A stretch of 22,485 nt of DNA, from NCBI GenBank assembly GCA_013153755.1, contig JAADDU010000168.1, positions 1 to 22,485 on the forward strand, in the 5' to 3' direction. Positions 16,394 through 22,485 of this stretch are shown piece after piece. Under the pieces are notes generated by a model. That model was not told the origin of the DNA, made no database searches, and saw only the letters and a list, made by a program, of their open reading frames with translations. Within the stretch, counting starts at the first letter, position 1, and each line of letters starts with the position of its first letter. This DNA is from Campylobacterota bacterium (GTDB lineage: Bacteria > Campylobacterota > Campylobacteria > Campylobacterales > Sulfurimonadaceae). The position numbers and the translations under genes were made by a program.

Positions 16394-18880
16394 TTACACC
16401 TTTTGTATCGAAGCTGTTGTAAAACGGTAACCGTTAAACAGAGCCTCTGAATTTAATTTAGAATCAAATGTTGGCAGAACCGCAATACTTCCTGCGATTT
16501 TGTTATCACTAACAACAGTTGTAACAACTTCACCACTCTCACTCTTAACTTTTACGCTATCGCCCTCATTGAATTCGGAAGATGCTAAGAACTCTTCACT
16601 CATATAAAGACCTGCAACCTCATCAAGGTTTGTAGTTTTGTTTGTAAACTCAGTAAATTGTCTTACTGGATTTGCAAGGTATATCATAGTACCAGACATT
16701 TTGTCTTCACTAAAGTTTTCTACAGTTTGATGTGTACTTCTTTTAGCTTTTATATTTTCAAGAAGATAACCTCTTACTTCTACACCATCATTATCCCAAT
16801 GGTTTGGAAGAGAATCAAAGTCAACAGTTTTAAAGCCAACAGAAGTTGGTAATTCTTTTGTATAATCTATAACATTATCAGCACTCATACCAAGTGCATT
16901 TGCTATATCATTTAACTCATAACCACCATAACTAAGTGCAGCATTTGTAGGGTTTACCCTTTTGTTTATAGATGTTAGAGTTCCCTCTTGTTGGTTTATA
17001 GCTGGCATATCTAAATCACCATCACCAAGTGCTGATAGTGTAAAGTCTGCTTTAGTGTTATAACCAACAGTGTAAGAACCTCTCTCATCATCAAGCTCAC
17101 AAATAAGTGAAACACCCAAAGAGTTAGTTAGAGGTGGGATGATTACAAGACTAATATCACTACATCTCTCAACAAGTCCTACAAGTCTTGCAAGGTTTTT
17201 AGAGTTTGGATGGTTATAAAAGTCTGGTCCAACTATCATAGCAAAAGTATCTTTTTTCTTAAGATTTTTCTCTAAAGCTTCCATAAAGTTATCATCAGCA
17301 CCAACAATCTCTAAGAGTTTATTATCATCAACTTCAACCTCTTTAGAGATTTTTTTAGGAACCATCTTAGTTTTTTCTACTTCAACCTCTTCCTCTTTAC
17401 CAGTCTCAGGGTTAACTTTCATCTCTTTAACTTTCTCTACAACTTTTTCTTTAATAGTTTCAGTCACAGTTACAGTTTTTTTAGAGTGAAAAGATGCTAA
17501 ATACTCAACAGTCTTTTTAGGAAGTTTCTCTTTATCTGCAAATAAATCTAGGATAAGGTACATAACTGCTTCTTCTTGAAGTGGAGCATGAGTCACAGTC
17601 ATGATAGACTTACCAAGTCCCTCAATAACAGGGTCTTTTACAGGGTGAAAGTATAGTCCTGCACCCTTATTTACTGTCATAGAGTTATTTAGTGCATATC
17701 TTGCATTTGGATTATCACTTTTTAGTGCTGCTCCAACAGAGATAACAAAGTTTGAGTTATGAGTAGATTTTAGATCACTTCCCCAAAGTTTAGTACCGCT
17801 AATCTCACTATAATCATTTAAAAATGTCTGAAACGATTTTGCTTCATTGTTTACAAGTTTATATCCAAATTTTTCTTTTAGTGATTGTAGTATATAAGCC
17901 TCTTCATTTGTTATAGTTGAAGTAAAAGAGATAGTATCAGCTTTTTTAAATGCTTCTACTGCTTTTGCAAATGCAACTTCATCTTTTTTAACATCACGAT
18001 TCTCATAATCAAATCCATATCTACCAGCACCACAAAGTGAAACAAAGTTCCACTCATTCATAACACGGTAAATCTTATCTTCAGGGTTATCAATACTTGT
18101 ATGTTTTACATCATAAGAGATTTGACATCCAGCAGAACAATGCCCACAAGTAGCAGGAACTTGGTTTAGTTCCCAAGCATTTGATTTGTACATAAAATGA
18201 GTATCTACTAAAGCACCAACAGGACAAACTGCTGCACATTCTCCACAACTTGTACAATCAAGAACATCAGTTCCGTTTGTAAGACCTATAACAGACTTGT
18301 TAAGTTTATTCCACATTGCATAAGCATCTTTAGGCATAGATGTTTTAAACTCTGCATCTAATGCATCTGCACCACGAGGGATAGTTTTAAGTGAGTTATC
18401 ACCTATCATATCTTTACAAACTGTTGAACATCTCTCACAAACTATACAAAGACCCGGATCATAATGGATATGTCCCCAATCGTGAGAACTTCTATCTACA
18501 TCTTTAACTGTATAGTGTTGAGAATCAACACCCATCTCTAAAGTATAGTTTTGAAGTTCACACTCCCCTGATTGGTCACAAACACCACATTGAAGTGGAT
18601 GATTTACATCATAAACTTCCATGATAGCACGACGCTCTTTTTCGATATTTTCAGTTGTTGTTGTAATCTGCATCCCATCTTTAGATTTTGCATTACAAGC
18701 ATATACCTGCTTACCATCTGCTTCAACAAGACATATACGACAAGCTAGTGTCGGAGAACATCTTGTTAAGTAACATATGGCAGGTATAAAAATATCGTTT
18801 GCACGAGCAGCATTTAGGATAAACTCGCCCTCTTGTGTCTCAATCTCTTTACCGTCAATATTTATAGTAATTTTACTCAT
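16394..18880 (-). CDS. nuoG: NADH-quinone oxidoreductase subunit G, downstream copy with Lys/Glu insert
   Basis: The Fe-S subunit that passes electrons from the input module towards NuoI. In the 828-residue protein all ligand sets are intact: 2Fe-2S Cys36, 47, 50 and 62; N5-type His94, Cys98, 101 and 107; ferredoxin-like Cys145, 148, 151 and 155 and Cys209, 212, 215 and 219; N7-type Cys245, 248, 252 and 283. A degenerate molybdopterin-oxidoreductase fold follows (about 300-828). Residues about 466-518 form a Lys/Glu/Val-rich insertion (EKVVEKVKEMKVNPETGKEE is part of it) not present in the other copy. Its ATG overlaps the stop of the upstream nuoG by four bases (ATGA), so both should be made together. 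Clear paralogue of its neighbour. Confidence 0.95.
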   Translation of the reverse strand: MSKITINIDGKEIETQEGEFILNAARANDIFIPAICYLTRCSPTLACRICLVEADGKQVYACNAKSKDGMQITTTTENIEKERRAIMEVYDVNHPLQCGVCDQSGECELQNYTLEMGVDSQHYTVKDVDRSSHDWGHIHYDPGLCIVCERCSTVCKDMIGDNSLKTIPRGADALDAEFKTSMPKDAYAMWNKLNKSVIGLTNGTDVLDCTSCGECAAVCPVGALVDTHFMYKSNAWELNQVPATCGHCSAGCQISYDVKHTSIDNPEDKIYRVMNEWNFVSLCGAGRYGFDYENRDVKKDEVAFAKAVEAFKKADTISFTSTITNEEAYILQSLKEKFGYKLVNNEAKSFQTFLNDYSEISGTKLWGSDLKSTHNSNFVISVGAALKSDNPNARYALNNSMTVNKGAGLYFHPVKDPVIEGLGKSIMTVTHAPLQEEAVMYLILDLFADKEKLPKKTVEYLASFHSKKTVTVTETIKEKVVEKVKEMKVNPETGKEEEVEVEKTKMVPKKISKEVEVDDNKLLEIVGADDNFMEALEKNLKKKDTFAMIVGPDFYNHPNSKNLARLVGLVERCSDISLVIIPPLTNSLGVSLICELDDERGSYTVGYNTKADFTLSALGDGDLDMPAINQQEGTLTSINKRVNPTNAALSYGGYELNDIANALGMSADNVIDYTKELPTSVGFKTVDFDSLPNHWDNDGVEVRGYLLENIKAKRSTHQTVENFSEDKMSGTMIYLANPVRQFTEFTNKTTNLDEVAGLYMSEEFLASSEFNEGDSVKVKSESGEVVTTVVSDNKIAGSIAVLPTFDSKLNSEALFNGYRFTTASIQKV

Positions 18881-21126
18881 TCTACTACTCTCACTATTTT
18901 GGATTTTTCAAATCTATATCTACTCGCATCTATACCTATATCGAATGTAGGGTTAAGTGCTATAGTACCTTTTAATTCGTCATCAAGCTTAAACTCTCGA
19001 ACTATATTCTTAGAACCTATTTTAAATTCTACTTTATCTCCATCAGAGATTTTTGCAGCAGATGCAAATTGTGCAGAACCTCTAAGAAATTTATCTTTTT
19101 GAAGTTGCAAAGCTTGATTGGTATATGCATTAAATTGTAAAACTGGATTTACACTATATATAATTGTACCATTAAACTCTGGTAAATCATCTATCTCTTC
19201 TAACTTTGAGTCGATTTTACACTCAATTTCATCAAGAATGTAACCTCTGTTATCATCACCGAGCTTACCTAAAAAGTTTTCTAATTCATCAAACTCTATG
19301 TTCCTAAACCCAGCTTCTTTTGGAAGTAATTTTGTATAATCAACTGTATTTTGACAATTAAGCCCACAACTTATACCTAATGCTACAGCTATATCGTTAA
19401 GATTATACCCATCAAAACTAACTGCAACATTTGTTGGCAAGACTCTGTTATCCATGCTTACAAATGTTCCTTCTTGTTGATTTAGGGCAGGAACCTGTAA
19501 ATTTGCATACTCTAAAGATGAGATCACAAAATTACCACTAGCGTTATATCCAACTACTTCATTTATATCTTCATCTTTATCAAGATCACATATAAGAGAT
19601 ACACCTAAAGTATTTACTTCATTTGGAACAACTACAAGTGAGAAGTCACTGTATTTTTCTATCATTGCTGAAAGTTTTGCAATATTATTTGCTCTACTAT
19701 GTGCTATAAGGTCATTACCTATAATAAGAGCACGATTTTTAGCTCTTGAAAAAGATTTCATCATCAAATCTATCTCTTCATCACCAATATTACTCTCTGC
19801 ATCTAAATAACCCAAATCTAAATCATCAAAGAAAGATCTCTCATCATCACTTAAATCTGCATCTTTTAATATAGCATTAGCAATAAGCGCTAAAACGCCC
19901 TCTTCCGTTCCAACTTCATACTTCATAAACTGTGTTATAGTATTTTGCATCAAAACATCTTCTATGGAGTGAGCATAGACTATTTTAGCACCATTGCGTT
20001 TAGATGCAGTGGTTAGTGCATATCTAGTAGCAGGGTTATCTGTAGCGATTCTACTACCTATAACTATCACTGCATCTGATTTAGTTACTGCATCTAAAGA
20101 ACCACTATGATGCAACTTACCACTAACTAAACTATATGACTTCATAAATTCTTGAAATTTTCTTGCGTCTTCATTGAAAAGTTTAATGCCGAACTTCTCT
20201 TTAATAAGTTTTAATATATATGCTTCTTCATTTGTTATCATTGATGAAAAACGGATAGCTTTAGCATTTTGCAGTGCATCTAATGCTTTTTTAAATGCTA
20301 CTTCATCTTTAGAGCCTTTTACATCAAAATCAAATCCAAATCTACCAGCACCACAAAGGTTTGTATATTCAAAATTGTTTTTAACTCTATAGATAGATTT
20401 ATCACCATTTATACCACTATGTCTAGTTTCATACTCTAGAGGGCAACCAGCTGAACAGTGAACACAAGTAGCAGGTACACGGGAAAGTTCCCATGCATTT
20501 GCACTATATTTAAAATCACTGCTTACCAATGCTCCAACAGGACAAACTGCTATACACTCACCACAAAATGTACAATCAAGAGTCTCTGCATCTTTAGGTA
20601 TGATAGTTGAGCTATAACCACCAAATTTTACTTCAATAGCATCATCACCTATCACTTCATTACAAACATGAACACATTTTTCACAAAGGATACAAAGAGA
20701 TGGGTCATAGTTTATAAGTCCCCAATCTTGTGTTTTTCTATCTTGGTCACGAGCTGAAAAATTTTGTCTTGCAACATTAAACTCTAAAGTTTTATTTTGT
20801 AAATCACACTCTCCACTTTTATCACAAACACCACACTCTAGAGGGTGGTTTACATCATAAAGTTTCATGATGTTTGTTCGCTCATTTTCAAGTGCATCTG
20901 TATTTGTAGTTATCTCTATACCCTCAGTTGCAACTGTATTACAACTAAGTATAAAACCATCAACATCTTTTACCTCAACAACACACATACGACAAGATGC
21001 ACAAGGGGAAGTTTTAGATATATAACACATGGTAGGGATATATATATCATTTCTTCTTGCTACTTCTAAAATAGTTTCGCCCTTTTTAGCTTCAACAGAG
21101 ATGCCGTTAATTTTAAATTTTATCAT
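18877..21126 (-). CDS. nuoG: NADH-quinone oxidoreductase subunit G, upstream copy
   Basis: The second, 749-residue NuoG. The Fe-S ligands match those of the other copy: Cys34, 45, 48 and 62; His94, Cys98, 101 and 107; Cys145, 148, 151 and 155; Cys185, 188, 191 and 195; N7-type Cys221, 224, 228 and 258. Long shared blocks (YDVNHPLxCGVCDxSGEC, VPATCxHCSAGC, NQQEGTxxSxxxRVxPTN, GYxLNDIAxALG) show paralogy, but substitutions are spread throughout, so the duplication is old. At the place of the other copy's basic insert it has an acidic stretch (about 421-455). It starts 13 bases after the GltD/SfrB-type flavoprotein, from which it may receive electrons (inference). It is not obvious which copy is the canonical NuoG. 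Confidence 0.95.
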   Translation of the reverse strand: MIKFKINGISVEAKKGETILEVARRNDIYIPTMCYISKTSPCASCRMCVVEVKDVDGFILSCNTVATEGIEITTNTDALENERTNIMKLYDVNHPLECGVCDKSGECDLQNKTLEFNVARQNFSARDQDRKTQDWGLINYDPSLCILCEKCVHVCNEVIGDDAIEVKFGGYSSTIIPKDAETLDCTFCGECIAVCPVGALVSSDFKYSANAWELSRVPATCVHCSAGCPLEYETRHSGINGDKSIYRVKNNFEYTNLCGAGRFGFDFDVKGSKDEVAFKKALDALQNAKAIRFSSMITNEEAYILKLIKEKFGIKLFNEDARKFQEFMKSYSLVSGKLHHSGSLDAVTKSDAVIVIGSRIATDNPATRYALTTASKRNGAKIVYAHSIEDVLMQNTITQFMKYEVGTEEGVLALIANAILKDADLSDDERSFFDDLDLGYLDAESNIGDEEIDLMMKSFSRAKNRALIIGNDLIAHSRANNIAKLSAMIEKYSDFSLVVVPNEVNTLGVSLICDLDKDEDINEVVGYNASGNFVISSLEYANLQVPALNQQEGTFVSMDNRVLPTNVAVSFDGYNLNDIAVALGISCGLNCQNTVDYTKLLPKEAGFRNIEFDELENFLGKLGDDNRGYILDEIECKIDSKLEEIDDLPEFNGTIIYSVNPVLQFNAYTNQALQLQKDKFLRGSAQFASAAKISDGDKVEFKIGSKNIVREFKLDDELKGTIALNPTFDIGIDASRYRFEKSKIVRVVE

Positions 21127-21139
21127 TTTCCAGCCCTCC

Positions 21140-22485
21140 TCATGTTGCTACCATAGCGATGTAGTAACATCTCATACATCTATCAGCTTCACTTAGAGCT
21201 TCCTCTTGTGTAAAACCAAAATTCACTTCTTTGTTATTATCTTTACGAAGATCAACACCTAGCTTTTCACTTTCAGATCGTACCAATCCTGGCAACCAAC
21301 CACTAACTTTTTCTTTTTTATCATATACACGAAGCTTACGAAGGTGGTCTTCCATAATCTCATCATCAGTTAAAGTTATCTCACCCGTTTGAATATATCT
21401 TGACATTACAGAAGATGCTCTTTTAGCCTGACCAACTGCATTTACAATTGTCATAGGACCATATTCACAATCTCCTGATGCAAAGATACCTTCTCGAGAG
21501 GTCATGTAATCTTTACCATTTGTTTTAATAGTACCCCATGAGGTCATATCTAGTTCCCACTCTTCTGGAAGTAAATCTAAATCTGCTGATTGAGAAACTG
21601 CAGGGATAAGAAAGTCAGTTTCAATAGTATAAGATTCTCCCTCAATTTTTACTAACTGAGCACGACCACCATTTGGATCTGGTACAAGTTCAAATTTGTC
21701 TATGAGGAGTGATTTTAAGACATCTTTTTCATCAACCATCGTATTTACTGCTGAGTGAAATAAAAACTCTACACCCTCTTCAACAGCTTCATGATACTCT
21801 TCATAGGTTGTATTACGGATGATAGTTTTCTCATCACGACGATAGATCATATAAACTTTTTTAGCATTTGCACGAATGGCACAACGAACAACATCCATAG
21901 ATGTAAATCCACCACCAACACAAACAACTGTTTTACCAGTTAAATCAACTCTCTCACCTATGCCATATTTATCCCAAAGGTTAACTTGATCAAGCATCTC
22001 TATAGCTGACCAATAGCCCTCTATTTCAGGCCTTTCATTATCACAACGAACTTTCTTACTTATCCTAGTACCTGTTGCTATCATAGTAGCATCATACTCT
22101 TTTTCAAATCTACGCATATCATCTGCATTTATACGTGAATTTGTAATAAAGTTCACACCCATATCTCTAACACATTCGATATCTTGATTATATTTATCTA
22201 TAGGCATTCTATACTCTGGAACACCAACTGCAACCTCTCCACCAAGAACAGGAAGTTCTTCATATACATCTACATGAACTCCCTCAGCAGCAAGATAATA
22301 CGCAGTCGTAAGACCTGCTGGACCAGCACCTATAACAGCTACTTTTTTACCGTTATTTGGCTTTGATTCAACTGGATGAAAAAATCCAAAACCATGATCA
22401 GTCTCCCAATCAGCTCCAAGTCTTTTAAGTTCCATGATAGATATAGGTTCATCAAGATTTGTTCTACGACAAGCATCCTCACAAG
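21140..22485 (-). CDS. GltD/SfrB-type FAD/NAD(P) oxidoreductase in complex I operon (5' partial)
   Basis: The frame stays open to the right edge, so the gene is incomplete; the ATG at 22435 is internal because codons upstream read CEDACRRTNLDEPISI, a typical end of the N-terminal Fe-S segment in GltD-like proteins. Counting from that Met, an FAD Rossmann motif lies at 34-41 (VIGAGPAG), an NAD(P) motif at 172-177 (VCVGGGF) with Arg199-Arg200 (IYRR), which favours NADPH, and an FAD-closing ASGDCEYGP segment. The C-terminus has RCMRCYYI, the Cys-x-x-Cys found in many relatives. It is 13 bases before the first nuoG, where nuoF would be expected. I infer it feeds electrons into complex I. A true glutamate synthase small subunit cannot be excluded without the upstream sequence. 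Confidence 0.85.
   Translation of the reverse strand, partial: CEDACRRTNLDEPISIMELKRLGADWETDHGFGFFHPVESKPNNGKKVAVIGAGPAGLTTAYYLAAEGVHVDVYEELPVLGGEVAVGVPEYRMPIDKYNQDIECVRDMGVNFITNSRINADDMRRFEKEYDATMIATGTRISKKVRCDNERPEIEGYWSAIEMLDQVNLWDKYGIGERVDLTGKTVVCVGGGFTSMDVVRCAIRANAKKVYMIYRRDEKTIIRNTTYEEYHEAVEEGVEFLFHSAVNTMVDEKDVLKSLLIDKFELVPDPNGGRAQLVKIEGESYTIETDFLIPAVSQSADLDLLPEEWELDMTSWGTIKTNGKDYMTSREGIFASGDCEYGPMTIVNAVGQAKRASSVMSRYIQTGEITLTDDEIMEDHLRKLRVYDKKEKVSGWLPGLVRSESEKLGVDLRKDNNKEVNFGFTQEEALSEADRCMRCYYIAMVAT

Noticed and set aside
16394..18880. Lys/Glu insertion as a frameshift or assembly error
   Set aside because: The frame and homology to the other NuoG continue on both sides and the insertion is a multiple of three with normal codon use.
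21140..22435. ATG at 22435 as the true start of the flavoprotein
   Set aside because: Codons to its right remain open to the window edge and encode a recognisable CEDACRR segment of the family, so the gene begins outside.
21140..22485. Ordinary glutamate synthase small subunit
   Set aside because: It is placed 13 bases before nuoG on the same strand within a nuo operon, and the nucleotide site differs from typical GltD. Not fully excluded because the upstream gene is outside the window.
1..22485. Mobile element, prophage, CRISPR or toxin-antitoxin system
   Set aside because: No transposase, integrase, terminal repeats, spaced direct repeats or small toxin-like pair was seen; gene order matches core Campylobacterota loci.

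Overview
The window looks like chromosomal DNA from a low-GC member of the Campylobacterota, most like Sulfurimonas or a close relative. The evidence is gene content and order. argF-hemB is divergent from ribA, with rsmG further on, as in the Campylobacter jejuni argF-hemB-ribA-gidB locus. A large TPR protein of PflA size lies directly after nuoN, as in the C. jejuni nuo-pflA locus. Identification is by protein motifs, lengths and gene order read by eye; no database search was run. The window is densely coding, and no gene-free stretch exceeds 300 bases. I saw no rRNA, tRNA, CRISPR array or insertion sequence.

Layout. (1) 1-1625, plus strand: a 186-base leader with a perfect 12-bp palindrome next to a TATAAT box, then a DUF134 helix-turn-helix protein translationally overlapping an Fsr-like MFS transporter. 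(2) 1630-3570, minus strand: argF and hemB. An AT-rich hairpin covers the convergent stops of the transporter and argF. (3) 3652-4215, plus strand: ribA, ending in a hairpin/T-run likely shared with the convergent gene. (4) 4233-5330: a divergent pair, a stand-alone CZB zinc-binding protein (minus) and a stand-alone Aer/CetB-type PAS protein (plus). It sits between ribA and rsmG, which are adjacent in C. jejuni as I recall. (5) 5337-6537, plus strand: rsmG, a small membrane-anchored Cys-rich protein of PP0621 type and an unrecognised 130-aa protein, coupled by one-base TAATG overlaps. (6) 6540-22485, minus strand: a long complex I operon read from the right edge: a GltD/SfrB-type flavoprotein (5' end outside the window), two tandem full-length nuoG paralogues, nuoH, I, J, K, L, M, N, then pflA.

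How the genes work together. The nuo block encodes the whole membrane arm (H, J, K, L, M, N), the NuoI ferredoxin-like subunit, and an unusual electron-input side. No NuoE or NuoF is seen. A flavoprotein with FAD and NAD(P) Rossmann motifs occupies the place next to nuoG, and nuoG is duplicated with every Fe-S ligand set intact in both copies. The downstream copy carries a Lys/Glu/Val-rich insertion absent from the other. This non-canonical input module is the most interesting part of the window. The pflA gene at the operon end encodes a periplasmic flagellar-motor scaffold, placing motility beside the proton-pumping machine. The PAS/CZB pair looks like sensory input domains without receptor signalling domains.
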